DNA of 64,000 bases from Gemmatimonadaceae bacterium (GCA_016720905.1 JADKJT010000034.1:227610-291609); one strand, 5' to 3'. Positions 42,940 to 52,516 are shown, numbered from the stretch's first letter. The notes: generated by a model not told the origin, from the sequence alone. Made by a program: numbers and translations.

Positions 42940-45900
42940 ATGGCTTCCCATCATCTGCGGGCATTCATCATCGCCCTGCTGTTCGCTGCGGGAGGTCCGC
43001 TGGCCGCCCAGTCGGCTCCGGAAACCATCCGCGGGCGAGTGCTCGACGATTCGGCACACGCGCTTGCCGGTGCCACGGTGACCATCACGCGCGGCCCCGA
43101 TCGGTTGGTGCAAACCGCCACCACCGACGCCGATGGTCGCTACAGCGGTCGCTTCGACCCGGGCACCGGCGACTATCTGGTACACGTGGCCGCCACGGGC
43201 TTCCGCTCTGCCCGGCGTCGCGTGCAGGCCCTGGCCAACGAGCGGGAACTCGTCGCCGATTTCACACTGGGCCGAGACCTGACCTTGTTGGCCACGGTCA
43301 AGGTCAAGGCGGACAAACCGGTACGCGCCTCGAATGCGGCCTCGCCCTACAATCCGGAAACCGGGGCCAGCGAACGTTGGGATGATGGCGTGAACGGTCG
43401 CGTCACGCCCGGTTCCGCCGGCGACCTGAACGCAATTGCCGGCACCATGCCGGGCGTCACGATGACACCGGGCGGTCCCTCCATGCTGGGCGCTGCCAGT
43501 TCCTCGAATCTGGTCACGTTGAATGGCATGGCCCTGCCCGGGGGATCACTGCCCCGCGCTGCGCGCGTTGATACACGCGTCACCGGCGCGACTTTCGATC
43601 CCACCCGCGGCGGATTTTCCGGCGCCAACATCGACTCCCGCCTCAGCGGCGGATCGCGCGACTTTCAGCGCCGCAACGGCTACGCCACATTCGATGCTCC
43701 CCAGTTGCAAATGACCGATGCGATCGGCCGATCGCTGGGACTCGTCAACGGCGGATTTCGCGCCAGTCTCGGTGCCGATGGCGAAGCCATTCGCCAAATC
43801 CTCACCTACAACGTCGCACTCGATGTCGGCCGTACGGCCAGCGACCCGGCGTCGCTGCTAGCGAGTGATGTCGACGCGTGGAAACGCGCCGGCATCGCGC
43901 CCGATTCCGTGGCGCGCGTCAAGCAAGTCGCCAACGCACTCGGGCTGCCCATTGCCGGAAGCGGTGCGCCCACCGCACGTCGGCGGGATGCCATCACCTG
44001 GCTGGGTCGCCTGGACGATGTGCGCGACACCATGCGCACGCTCTCATTGACCACGTATGCGACGCGCACACAAGAGGGCGCCCTCGGGTTCGGACCGCTC
44101 GTGGCACCGGTGTCCAGTGGTGAGCAAACCGAGCAGACGGCCGGGGCGCAGCTCGTGCACGGTCAGTACTTCGGCGTGGGCAATCACATCCTCACGCAGA
44201 ATCGACTCGGCGTCAGCGGGGTGCACCAGGTCACCGCGCCGTATCTCGACGCCCCCGGTGCAACGGTGCTGGTGCGCTCGGCCTCCGATGCCGCCACCAG
44301 CGATGTTGCAGCGCTGCAATTGGGCGGCAATCCGTTTCTTGCCACCGATGATCGCCGGTGGACGCTGGAGGGCTCCAACGAAACGATGTGGAACGTGCGG
44401 GGCAGCAAGCATCGCTTCAAAACCCAGGCGTGGTTTCGTGGCGATGGACTGTCGCAGGTTGGTCGTCCCAACGCGCTGGGCCAGTACACGTTCAACTCAC
44501 TGGCCGATCTCGAAGCCAATCGGCCATCGTCATACTCACGGACCCTCACAGAACCCGACCGCCACGCCACCTCATGGAATGGCGCATTGGCCATGGCGCA
44601 CCAGTGGAACAAGTCAAAATTCTTCAGCATGCTGTACGGCGCCCGCCTGGAAGCCAATGCGTTTGGTGACGCGCCGCCGGTGAATGCGGCGCTGAACACC
44701 GCACTCGGCGTGCGCAGTGGGCTGGCCCCGTCCCGGGTTCACGTGTCACCCCGCGTGGGGTTCTCGTATACGTACAGCCGTGCCAAGGACAACGGCAACG
44801 GCACAAATATGAACAGCCTTGGCGTGTTCTATCGCAACACCATGGGTTACGTGCGTGGAGGTATTGGCGAGTTTCGCGATCTGTATCGTCCCAGTACACT
44901 CGCTGACGCCATTGTGGGTGCCGGACTCGCCGGCAGCACGCTCACGCTCAATTGCGTCGGTGCGGCCGTCCCCACACCCAACTGGCAGTCGCTGCTTGCA
45001 CCGGGTGCGGTGCTGCCGACCGCGTGCACCGATGGTGGAGCAGCGCTGGCAGAGCGCGCGCCATCGGTGACGCTGGTCGATCCGTCGTTCGATGTGCCGC
45101 GCAGTTGGCGCGCGTCACTCAGTTGGGGCAGCAACTTCGGCAAGGTGGTCACCAAGCTGGACGCCCTTGCCTCGTACGACCTGTCGCAACCCAGCACGCT
45201 GGACGCCAACTTCGCCGGTATCTCGCGATTTCAGTTGGCCAGCGAGAGCCAACGTCCGATGTACGTGACCACGGCGGCAATTGATGCCGGCACTGGCGCG
45301 GTGTCCGCGCGCGAGTCGCGACGTTCCAACGACTTCGGTCGTGTCGCCATGCGCACCAGTGATTTGCGCGGCTACGGTGGACAAGTGACGGCCACGGTCA
45401 TGCCCGACGTGTTTCGCGTGCGGTCCAGGTTGGAGTTCTTCACGTCGGCGTCGTATACCCTGCAATCGCTCAAACAACAGTACCGCGGATTCGACGGCGC
45501 CGGCTTTGGCGATCCGCGCGCCACCGAGTGGGCGGTTGGACTGAACGATGCGCGGCACGCCGTGGTGCTGCAGGGTGGCGTGAGCGTCAAGCACGTCGGT
45601 TCGTTCACCCTGTACTCGCGATTGCAGTCGGGACTGCCGTTCACACCCATTGTTCAGGGCGACATCAACGGTGACGGCCGCGCCAACGATCGCGCGTTCA
45701 TGCCCAACCCGGCCACAGCCACCGATGTCGGCACAGCCAGCCAGATGCGTGCGTTGCTCGGCGCGTCTCCGTCGAATGTGCGCGAGTGCCTGGAGCGTCA
45801 ACTGGGTGCGGTGGCGGGCCGTAATAGTTGCCGTGGCACCTGGACCCAGCAGCTCAACCTGCAATACAAGCCGCGGTTGCCGATCAAGGTGCGCGGGCGC

Positions 45901-46650
45901 CGCCTTGAATCCAACGTGATCTTCGAAAACCCGCTGGCCGGGCTCGACCAGGCACTGCATGGCAGCAACAACCTTCGTGGCTGGGGCACACGCGCTCTTC
46001 CCGATCCCGTCTTGCTTGTCCCGCGAGCGTTCGACGCCAGCGCGCAACGGTTTCGGTACGACGTCAATCCACGCTTCGGTGACACCCGCGCCTTTCGCAC
46101 CCTCAGTCGGCAACCGTTTCGGGTCACCGTCGACTTCTCACTCGATTTTTCGGTCCCGTACGACATGCAGCAGTTGCGTCGGGCGCTCGAGCCCGTAAAG
46201 ACCAAGGGACGATGGGAGCGGCGCAGCGCCGATTCCATCACCGACATCTATTTGCGCAACACGTCCAACGTGCATCGCCTCCTGTTGTCGGAAAGCGATT
46301 CGCTGTTCCTGAACGCAGCGCAAATTGCCGCCTTGATCACCGCCGATTCGCTCTATTCAGACAAGGTGCGCGCGATTTATGTCCCTCTGGGCCGCTTCCT
46401 GGCCACGCAGCCCGAAGGCGCCGTGGGCAAGGCGGCGCTGGACAGTGTCACCGCCGCCACCAAACGCTTCTGGCCCATTTTCTGGGATCAGGCCGATGTG
46501 GCGGACAAGATTGTCACGCCACAGCAGAAGGAGTTGCTGCCCTTTATCAAGAACATGACGTCAGTCACCAAGGAGGACCGCAAGGACTCGCAATGGTACT
46601 TCGGTCACCCGGTACCGCTGGTGCATAACAAGCCAAAGGTTGGAAGTTGA
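42940..46650 (+). CDS. Oar-like TonB-dependent outer-membrane receptor
   Basis: 1236 aa from ATG 42940 with a signal peptide (FIIALLFAAGGPLAA). A carboxypeptidase-regulatory-like beta domain at about 28-110 (IRGRVLDDSAHALAGATVTITRG, DADGRYSGRF) precedes a plug (about 140-260) and a long beta-barrel. This is the Oar/CarboxypepD_reg receptor layout common in Bacteroidota and Gemmatimonadota. The C-terminus departs from a normal barrel end: about 100 residues after the last strands are helical and periplasm-like (SLFLNAAQIAALITADSLY). It may transport a large ligand or act in adhesion or surface display. Its TonB partner could be the frameshifted gene at 11219. Confidence 0.85.
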   Translation: MASHHLRAFIIALLFAAGGPLAAQSAPETIRGRVLDDSAHALAGATVTITRGPDRLVQTATTDADGRYSGRFDPGTGDYLVHVAATGFRSARRRVQALANERELVADFTLGRDLTLLATVKVKADKPVRASNAASPYNPETGASERWDDGVNGRVTPGSAGDLNAIAGTMPGVTMTPGGPSMLGAASSSNLVTLNGMALPGGSLPRAARVDTRVTGATFDPTRGGFSGANIDSRLSGGSRDFQRRNGYATFDAPQLQMTDAIGRSLGLVNGGFRASLGADGEAIRQILTYNVALDVGRTASDPASLLASDVDAWKRAGIAPDSVARVKQVANALGLPIAGSGAPTARRRDAITWLGRLDDVRDTMRTLSLTTYATRTQEGALGFGPLVAPVSSGEQTEQTAGAQLVHGQYFGVGNHILTQNRLGVSGVHQVTAPYLDAPGATVLVRSASDAATSDVAALQLGGNPFLATDDRRWTLEGSNETMWNVRGSKHRFKTQAWFRGDGLSQVGRPNALGQYTFNSLADLEANRPSSYSRTLTEPDRHATSWNGALAMAHQWNKSKFFSMLYGARLEANAFGDAPPVNAALNTALGVRSGLAPSRVHVSPRVGFSYTYSRAKDNGNGTNMNSLGVFYRNTMGYVRGGIGEFRDLYRPSTLADAIVGAGLAGSTLTLNCVGAAVPTPNWQSLLAPGAVLPTACTDGGAALAERAPSVTLVDPSFDVPRSWRASLSWGSNFGKVVTKLDALASYDLSQPSTLDANFAGISRFQLASESQRPMYVTTAAIDAGTGAVSARESRRSNDFGRVAMRTSDLRGYGGQVTATVMPDVFRVRSRLEFFTSASYTLQSLKQQYRGFDGAGFGDPRATEWAVGLNDARHAVVLQGGVSVKHVGSFTLYSRLQSGLPFTPIVQGDINGDGRANDRAFMPNPATATDVGTASQMRALLGASPSNVRECLERQLGAVAGRNSCRGTWTQQLNLQYKPRLPIKVRGRRLESNVIFENPLAGLDQALHGSNNLRGWGTRALPDPVLLVPRAFDASAQRFRYDVNPRFGDTRAFRTLSRQPFRVTVDFSLDFSVPYDMQQLRRALEPVKTKGRWERRSADSITDIYLRNTSNVHRLLLSESDSLFLNAAQIAALITADSLYSDKVRAIYVPLGRFLATQPEGAVGKAALDSVTAATKRFWPIFWDQADVADKIVTPQQKELLPFIKNMTSVTKEDRKDSQWYFGHPVPLVHNKPKVGS

Positions 46651-46651
46651 G

Positions 46652-46714
46652 AGGTACCAGATACCAGGTACCAAGTACCAGGTACCAGGTACCAGGTACT
46701 AGGTACTAGGTACT
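46652..46714. repeat. AGGTACC heptamer tandem array (nine copies)
   Basis: Nine head-to-tail seven-base units, mostly AGGTACC with variants AGATACC, AAGTACC and AGGTACT, fill the spacer between two convergent genes. The core GGTACC is a palindrome, so the array can fold into several short hairpins. Compare the heptamer STRR repeats of cyanobacteria. Confidence 0.9.
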
Positions 46715-46734
46715 GCACAGGTACTGAGTACTTC

Positions 46735-48225
46735 CTAATACCGATAATGATCCGCCTTGAACGGCCCGTTCTTGTCCACACCCAGATACGCCGCCTGCTC
46801 GGTCGTCAGCACCGTCAGCTTCACACCAAGCTTGTCCAGGTGCAACCGCGCCACCTTCTCATCCAGATGCTTGGGCAGCGTGAATACCTTCTTCTCATAC
46901 TTGTCGGCGTTCGCATGCAAATCCAGCTGCGCCAACACCTGATTGGTGAAGCTCGCGCTCATCACGAAACTCGGATGACCCGTCGCGCATCCCAGATTCA
47001 TCAGGCGGCCTTCCGCCAGAATGAGAATCGAGCGGCCGTTCGGTAGCACGAACTCGTCGTACTGCGGCTTGATGTTGATGCGCTTCATCCCTTCCACCTT
47101 CTTGAGACCGGCCATGTCGATCTCGTTGTCGAAGTGGCCGATGTTCGCCACAATGGCCTTGTCCTTCATGCGGCTCATGTGCTCCACCGCAATGACGTTC
47201 TTGTTGCCGGTGGCCGAGATGAAGATGTCGGCGGTGTCGACAATGTCTTCCAGCGTCGTCACCTGATACCCTTCCAGCGCCGCCTGCAGCGCGCAGATGG
47301 GATCGATTTCGGTAATCACCACACGCGCGCCCTGTCCTTTCAGCGCCTGCGCGCAGCCCTTGCCCACATCGCCATAACCCATGACCACGGCAATCTTGCC
47401 AGCCAGCATCACGTCGGTGGCTCGGTTCAAACCGTCCACAATGGAGTGACGGCAGCCGTACAGATTGTCAAACTTGGACTTGGTCACGGCATCGTTCACG
47501 TTGATGGCCGGGAACGCCAGTGTGCCGGCGCGTTCCATCTCATACAAGCGATGCACACCCGTGGTGGTTTCTTCGGACACGCCGCGAATGCCCGCCAGCA
47601 CTTTCGTCCAACGGCCCGGGTTCTTGGCCTGCTCCGCGCGCAACAGATCGAGAATCACGCCCCACTCTTCGGGCTCGTTGTCGCTGTCAAATGACGGTAT
47701 CGTTCCGGCCTTTTCAAACTCCGCACCGCGATGCACCAGCAGCGTCGCATCACCACCGTCGTCCAGCAGCAGGTTCGGTCCCGTGCCGTCGCTCCACATC
47801 AGCGCCTGCTCGGTGCACCACCAGTACTCCTCCAGCGTCTCACCCTTCCACGCAAACACTGGCGTGCCCTTGGGCGCGCTCACCGTGCCGTGCGGTCCCA
47901 CGGCCACGGCGGCCGCCGCATGATCCTGTGTGCTGAAGATGTTGCAGGACACCCAGCGCACGTCGGCACCCAGTGCTACCAGCGTTTCAATGAGCACTGC
48001 GGTCTGCACCGTCATGTGCAGCGAGCCCATGATCTTCGCGCCCTTGAGTGGCGCCTTGCCGGCAAATTCGCCGCGCAATGACATGAGTCCCGGCATTTCC
48101 TGCTCAGCCAGACGAATTTCCTTGCGCCCCCATTCGGCCAGCGACAGGTCGCGCACGGCGAACGCCGGACGATTGGTGGCCGCGAGCGTGGACACGCCGT
48201 GCTCGGTCATGACTTCAGTAACCAT
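46735..48225 (-). CDS. ahcY: Adenosylhomocysteinase (S-adenosylhomocysteine hydrolase)
   Basis: 496 aa from ATG 48225, with a GAGGA ribosome-binding site 7-9 bp upstream. Conserved blocks: HMTVQTAVLIETL, CNIFSTQDHAAAA, FAWKGET, NLLLDDGGDATLL, AFPAINVNDAVTKSKFDN, the NAD-binding VVMGYGDVGKG, ATGNKNVI, and a C-terminal KADHYRY. It splits S-adenosylhomocysteine into adenosine and homocysteine, relieving inhibition of methyltransferases. Second gene of an operon, 13 bp after the ArsR-methyltransferase. Confidence 0.98.
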   Translation of the reverse strand: MVTEVMTEHGVSTLAATNRPAFAVRDLSLAEWGRKEIRLAEQEMPGLMSLRGEFAGKAPLKGAKIMGSLHMTVQTAVLIETLVALGADVRWVSCNIFSTQDHAAAAVAVGPHGTVSAPKGTPVFAWKGETLEEYWWCTEQALMWSDGTGPNLLLDDGGDATLLVHRGAEFEKAGTIPSFDSDNEPEEWGVILDLLRAEQAKNPGRWTKVLAGIRGVSEETTTGVHRLYEMERAGTLAFPAINVNDAVTKSKFDNLYGCRHSIVDGLNRATDVMLAGKIAVVMGYGDVGKGCAQALKGQGARVVITEIDPICALQAALEGYQVTTLEDIVDTADIFISATGNKNVIAVEHMSRMKDKAIVANIGHFDNEIDMAGLKKVEGMKRINIKPQYDEFVLPNGRSILILAEGRLMNLGCATGHPSFVMSASFTNQVLAQLDLHANADKYEKKVFTLPKHLDEKVARLHLDKLGVKLTVLTTEQAAYLGVDKNGPFKADHYRY

Positions 48226-48238
48226 CGGTACGAATCCT

Positions 48239-49183
48239 CTAGGGTGAAATGCGGGCTACGGCGGTGAACAACGCGGGTCCTGCGGCATCGGGATCGACCG
48301 GCAGTGGGGTGAAACGCATGCCGGTGAACCCCGCCTCCAACAACCATCGTTCCAACGTCGGCGCGTCAAAACCCAGCCAGACGTGGCCCATCTGCGGCTG
48401 ATACTCCTCGTGCGAGTGGGCACGCATGTCCGCAATCAACACGCGCCCGTGCGGACGTAACACGCGACGCACCTCTCGCAGCGCCCGTGCGGGATCGGCC
48501 ACGTGGTGCAACACCAGCATCATGACGGCCACGTCCAAGGAGGCATCAGCCAATGGCAACTCCTCAAGCGAGCCATCGTGCACACTCACATTGCACAGCG
48601 AAGACAGCCGGGCGCGTGCAGCCGAGAGCATCGCCGATGAGGCATCGATCGCATGCACGTGCGCCACGTGCGGGGCCAATGCTGCGGTGAGCGCGCCCGT
48701 GCCGCACCCCAAATCGCCCACCACCCACGACGCGTCCAGCAGTGCCAGCGTCGCCAGCAGGTCGGCGCGCGCGCCAAACATCTGCGTGCGCAACGTATCC
48801 CACTCCGCACTCGCCGTGGCGAAGAACGCTTCGCTGCGCGAACGACGCGCCACCAGCACCGCGTCGAGTCGCGCCACGTCCTGCGCTGCCACCGGCGCGT
48901 CGCGTAGCGGCGCACGCACCAACGCCCACAACGACGACGCCTCGACATCCAATGAGGGCGACAACCGATACCACCGACTCGGCCCGTCGGCCCGCGACGT
49001 CACCCACTGCTCATCGGCCAGAATCTTGAGGTGCCGACTTACCGTGCTTTGCGGCAACTGCAGCGCGGAACACAACTCACCAACCGTGAGCTCATGGCGC
49101 TCCAAGGCCAGCAACAGCCGGCACCGGGTGGCATCGGCCAATTCGGCCAGCCGTTCGTGGATGGAGAGTCGTGGTTGAGTCAT
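48239..49183 (-). CDS. ArsR-type regulator fused to SAM-dependent methyltransferase
   Basis: 314 aa from ATG 49183. The N-terminal winged helix (about 5-85) is ArsR-like: RLAELADATRCRLLLALERHELTVGELCSALQLPQSTVSRHLKILADEQWV. No metal-binding Cys motif is seen. The C-terminal class I methyltransferase (about 120-310) has the SAM motif VVGDLGCGTGALTAAL and a VMMLVLHHVADP acidic loop. Such fusions commonly sit with ahcY/met genes, and SahR-type ArsR regulators are known to control the SAH cycle in Proteobacteria. It most likely represses its own operon with ahcY and may sense SAM or SAH through the methyltransferase domain. A dyad operator overlaps its start. Confidence 0.93.
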   Translation of the reverse strand: MTQPRLSIHERLAELADATRCRLLLALERHELTVGELCSALQLPQSTVSRHLKILADEQWVTSRADGPSRWYRLSPSLDVEASSLWALVRAPLRDAPVAAQDVARLDAVLVARRSRSEAFFATASAEWDTLRTQMFGARADLLATLALLDASWVVGDLGCGTGALTAALAPHVAHVHAIDASSAMLSAARARLSSLCNVSVHDGSLEELPLADASLDVAVMMLVLHHVADPARALREVRRVLRPHGRVLIADMRAHSHEEYQPQMGHVWLGFDAPTLERWLLEAGFTGMRFTPLPVDPDAAGPALFTAVARISP

Positions 49184-49208
49184 ATCCGTGTATCCGGATA
49201 AAAGGATA
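49183..49208. promoter_or_regulatory. Symmetric operator at the start of the ArsR-methyltransferase gene
   Basis: Two inner half-sites form the perfect palindrome TATCCGGATA (49191-49200). Two outer half-sites, TATCC (49183-49187) and GGATA (49204-49208), are each spaced by 3 bp, so four half-sites share one dyad axis. This suits two dimers of a winged-helix repressor. It touches the start codon at 49181-49183, so binding could block transcription or translation start. Strong candidate for autoregulation. Confidence 0.75.
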
Positions 49209-49251
49209 ATAGGCGACGGCAACCTGTCAAACCCCCACCTCCCCCCCCAGT

Positions 49252-49300
49252 GTCTCCCGTCTCCCGTCTCCCGTCTCCAGTCTCCCTTCCCCCGTCTCCC
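49252..49300 (+). repeat. GTCTCCC heptamer array (five exact units)
   Basis: Exact GTCTCCC units at 49252, 49259, 49266, 49280 and 49294, with a degenerate GTCTCCA between. It lies between the ArsR operator and the MgtC-like gene, in the leader of the latter. Confidence 0.9.
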
Positions 49301-49336
49301 TTCTCCAGCCCCCAATCCCCCTTACTTTCCCTGTCA

Positions 49337-50635
49337 ATGGACTCTTCTCTCGGCTTCGACCTGCTCGTCGCCGCTCTGGTCGGAATGGCGGTCGGGCTTG
49401 AGCGCGAATGGTCGGGCCACACCACCGGCCCCGATGCCCGCTTTGCCGGGTTACGCACCTTCACCCTGCTGGGGGCCATCGGCGGGTTCGGCGGCTGGTT
49501 CATCCGTCTCAATCAACCGGTGATCGCCGGCTGTGTGATCGGTGGCGCCATCCTGTTCATTGCGATTGCGTACGCCGCCACGATGCGCCGGCCCGGGACG
49601 ACATCCGATGGCACCACCGAGGTCGCGGCCATGCTGGTCGTGGCCACCGGCATTGCTTCAGGCACAGGCAGCCGTACGCTGGCCGCCGCGGTCGGGGCGC
49701 TTGCCGTGTTGTTGCTCGCGGAGAAATCCGCTCTCCAACGTTGGCTGCAACGCATCGACGCGGCCGAACTGCGCGCCACGCTGCAATTCGCAGTGCTCGC
49801 CCTGGTCGTCCTGCCAATTCTTCCGGCGGGCGCGTACGGACCGTATGGCGCCTTTCAGCCGCGCCAACTCTGGTCGGTCGTGCTGCTGTTCAGTGCCCTC
49901 AACTTTGCCGGCTATATCGCCCGACGTCTGGTTGGTGAAACGCGAGGCCTTGGCATCACCGGACTGCTGGGCGGCATGGTGTCGTCCACGGCCGTGACGT
50001 TCACCTTCAGTCGACGCAGTCGGCACGAAGCGGCACTCGCGCTGCCATTGGCGTTCGGTGTCGTCGCGGCGTGCACCGTGCTGTTGCCGCGCGTGCTCAT
50101 CATGGCCAGCGTGCTGCAGCCCGGTATGCTGGTCGAACTGCTGCCGCTGCTGGCGCCCGCCTTCGTCGCCGGCGTTGTCGTCCTCGCCGTGGCCTATTGG
50201 CGTGAGCGCGAAACGCGTCCGCTGCCGACAGCCGCCACGGCAAGCGGTCAGTCGACGGTGGCACCCGCCGATCGGGCGTTGCCCAATCCGCTCGCGCTTG
50301 GAACGTCGGTACAAATGGCGATCGCGTTCCAGTTCGTGCTGTTCATTATCGCCTGGGTTCACGCGACCATTGGCAGTCCGGGCGTGCTCGCGTCGGCCGC
50401 GTTGCTGGGGCTCACCGACATGGATGCCCTCACACTGTCGATGTCGCGTCTCGCCGACGATGCCGCGCAGCGACACGTGGCAGGACTGGCCATCGCCATC
50501 GGCGTCATCGCCAACTCGTTGCTGAAGACGGTATTCGTGGTCGTGCTGGGGAGCGAGCGGTTCCGACTACGCGCGGCCTTCGCCCTGTTACTGCTGGCCG
50601 CGAGTACCGGCGCCGCGTTGTGGTGGCAATGGTGA
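49337..50635 (+). CDS. MgtC/SapB-like membrane protein with DUF4010 domain
   Basis: 432 aa from ATG 49337. The N-terminal MgtC part (about 5-140) shows LVAALVGMAVGLEREWSGH and AGLRTFTLLGAIGGFGG. The C-terminal DUF4010 part has about six helices (LGITGLLGGMVSSTAVTFTFSRRS, SAALLGLTDMDALTLSMSRL). In all about 12 transmembrane helices. Family members are linked to magnesium limitation and acid or host stress, but biochemistry is unclear for the DUF4010 type. The start codons of the next gene overlap its stop. The leader carries the heptamer array. Confidence 0.88.
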   Translation: MDSSLGFDLLVAALVGMAVGLEREWSGHTTGPDARFAGLRTFTLLGAIGGFGGWFIRLNQPVIAGCVIGGAILFIAIAYAATMRRPGTTSDGTTEVAAMLVVATGIASGTGSRTLAAAVGALAVLLLAEKSALQRWLQRIDAAELRATLQFAVLALVVLPILPAGAYGPYGAFQPRQLWSVVLLFSALNFAGYIARRLVGETRGLGITGLLGGMVSSTAVTFTFSRRSRHEAALALPLAFGVVAACTVLLPRVLIMASVLQPGMLVELLPLLAPAFVAGVVVLAVAYWRERETRPLPTAATASGQSTVAPADRALPNPLALGTSVQMAIAFQFVLFIIAWVHATIGSPGVLASAALLGLTDMDALTLSMSRLADDAAQRHVAGLAIAIGVIANSLLKTVFVVVLGSERFRLRAAFALLLLAASTGAALWWQW

Positions 50636-51453
50636 GCAACAGCGAAGCGCGCGCGCAATCGGCGCCGGCCGCGTTGATCACGTTGGTCGGACGCCTGTTC
50701 ACGGGGTGGATGTCTGCCGTTGGACGTGGAGCGCGCTTCGCAATCGATGTGGTCCGCGCGACGGGCGACTGGCCAAGCTGGCGCGGAGAGTTCTCGACGC
50801 ACGCGCGCATTCTGGGCGTCGAGTCGCTGCCTATCGGCATCTTCATCGCGCTCTTCACCGGGATTGTACTCGCGCTGCTCGCCAGCTATTCCGTGGGAGA
50901 CCTCGTACCGCCGTATTTCGTGGGTACGCTCGTGCAAAAGACGGTCACGCTGGAACTCGCGCCCGTCCTCACCGGACTCGCGCTGGCCGGTCGTGTCGGT
51001 GCGAACATTGCCGCCGAGTTGGGAACCATGCGCGTGACGGAACAGATCGATGCGTTGGAGACACTGACGTTCGATCCGATGAGCTACCTCGTGGTCCCGC
51101 GCGTGTGGGCGTCAACGCTCATGTTCCCCATCGTCGTCGGCACCGCCATGCTGGTCGGGGTGACGTCGGGATGGTTGGCATCGCTCAGCCTGCTGGACAT
51201 CACCACACCGCAGTTTCTCAAGGGTGTGCGGATTTTCTTCACCGAATTCGATGTCCGGTATGGTCTGGTGAAATCCGCCAGCTTTGGTGCGGCGGTGGCA
51301 CTTATTGGCTGTCGTGCGGGACTCACCACACAGGGTGGCGCGCAGGGCGTCGGTCGCAGCGCCACTCGCGCTGTCGTGATCAGTGCGGTAATGATCCTCG
51401 TCCTCGATGCGTTCTGGGCCCTGGTGTGGCTCGCCGGCCGCACCATCCGGTAG
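50629..51453 (+). CDS. MlaE/YrbE-type ABC permease
   Basis: 274 aa from ATG 50629, overlapping the previous stop. The MlaE signature is complete: SLPIGIFIALFTGIVLALLA, FVGTLVQKTVTLELAPVLTGLALAGRVGANIAAELGTMRVTEQIDALETLTFDP, then YLVVPRVWASTLMFPIVVG. It is the inner-membrane permease of MCE-type lipid transport. It is followed 40 bp later by an MlaD/MCE protein, but no MlaF ATPase gene lies in this operon, so the ATPase must be encoded elsewhere or shared. Confidence 0.94.
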   Translation: MVSNSEARAQSAPAALITLVGRLFTGWMSAVGRGARFAIDVVRATGDWPSWRGEFSTHARILGVESLPIGIFIALFTGIVLALLASYSVGDLVPPYFVGTLVQKTVTLELAPVLTGLALAGRVGANIAAELGTMRVTEQIDALETLTFDPMSYLVVPRVWASTLMFPIVVGTAMLVGVTSGWLASLSLLDITTPQFLKGVRIFFTEFDVRYGLVKSASFGAAVALIGCRAGLTTQGGAQGVGRSATRAVVISAVMILVLDAFWALVWLAGRTIR

Positions 51454-51493
51454 CATCGCATGCTGCCTTCGTGGTGTATCAGACTCAACGCCA

Positions 51494-52507
51494 ATGCCTG
51501 ACCACAAACGCGGTTCGGATTTTCTGGTAGGTGCCACCGTCCTGATCGTGACGGCGGTGCTCGTTGCGGTCGTGTTGTGGGTGAAACAAGCTGATTTCGG
51601 CAGTGGAAAGACGGAGCTCACCGTCCGCACACGCGATGTCGGCGGTGTGGCGCTCGGCAACCCGGTGGTGATTCGAGGCGTGCGCGCCGGTCAGGTGCAG
51701 AGCATCGCATTGGGGGAACGCGGATGGGTGGTACTCACCCTCTCCATCGACCGGGACATTCAACTGCCCGCCGATCCGGTCGTGCTGCTCGTAGCGTCAA
51801 GTCTTTTCGGGGAGTGGCAAGCCACCGTCAGTGGGCTTGCGGGCGTGCCCCCGGATCGTGAACTGCGCGCCGCGCTCGCCGAAGCACGCACTGCGGGAGA
51901 CACACTGGCCGGTGCGATGCTGCCGGATATCGCGCAACTCACTTCGGTGGCCGGTCGAATCTCCGGAGACGTCGCCAAGGTGGCTGATCGCGTGCAGGTG
52001 GCCTTCGACGACAAGGCGGCCAAGGAGTTGCGCGAGTCGATTCGCAACTTCGCGCAGCTCTCCAGCGACCTCGCGCGCACCGTCAATGCGCAGTCGAAAA
52101 ACCTCGATCGGATCAGCACCGATGTGCAGTCGGGGCTGAAGACCGTGAATGCCGCGGCCGACAGGCTGAATGAATTCTCGAGCCGCGTGGATTCCGCGAC
52201 CAGCCGGGGCGAGTTGCAAACCATCGTCACCAATTCACAGAGTGCCGCTCGCGAATTGGTAGCCACCGCCACCCGGCTGCGTGAAATCGCCGAGAGCCTC
52301 AACCGGACCGATTCGCGATTGGCCAGTGCCGTGTCGCGCGCCGATTCCGTGTTCGCCAAGGTGAACAGCGGACAGGGCTCGCTGGGCCTGCTGGTGAACG
52401 ACGCCCGGCTGTATCGCAACAGCGATTCACTGGTGATCGAGTTGCGCGCGCTGCTGGCGGATGTGAAGAAGAACCCGAAGCGGTACTTCAACGTGAAGGT
52501 GTTCTAA
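51494..52507 (+). CDS. MlaD/MCE-domain substrate-binding protein
   Basis: 337 aa from ATG 51494. One N-terminal helix (FLVGATVLIVTAVLVAVVLWV) anchors it, then the MCE domain at about 38-115 (LTVRTRDVGGVALGNPVVIRGVRAGQVQSI). A long helical, coiled-coil-like tail follows (about 140-310: SIRNFAQLSSDLARTVNAQSKNLDRISTDVQSGLKTVN). MCE proteins form hexameric rings or tubes that carry phospholipids across the periplasm. The tail length suits a tube-type MCE protein. Confidence 0.93.
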   Translation: MPDHKRGSDFLVGATVLIVTAVLVAVVLWVKQADFGSGKTELTVRTRDVGGVALGNPVVIRGVRAGQVQSIALGERGWVVLTLSIDRDIQLPADPVVLLVASSLFGEWQATVSGLAGVPPDRELRAALAEARTAGDTLAGAMLPDIAQLTSVAGRISGDVAKVADRVQVAFDDKAAKELRESIRNFAQLSSDLARTVNAQSKNLDRISTDVQSGLKTVNAAADRLNEFSSRVDSATSRGELQTIVTNSQSAARELVATATRLREIAESLNRTDSRLASAVSRADSVFAKVNSGQGSLGLLVNDARLYRNSDSLVIELRALLADVKKNPKRYFNVKVF

Positions 52508-52516
52508 CCCGTCGCG

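Noticed and set aside
24625..49300. CRISPR array from the GTCTCCC or AGGTACC repeats
   Set aside because: Units are seven bases and head to tail without unique spacers; no cas genes.
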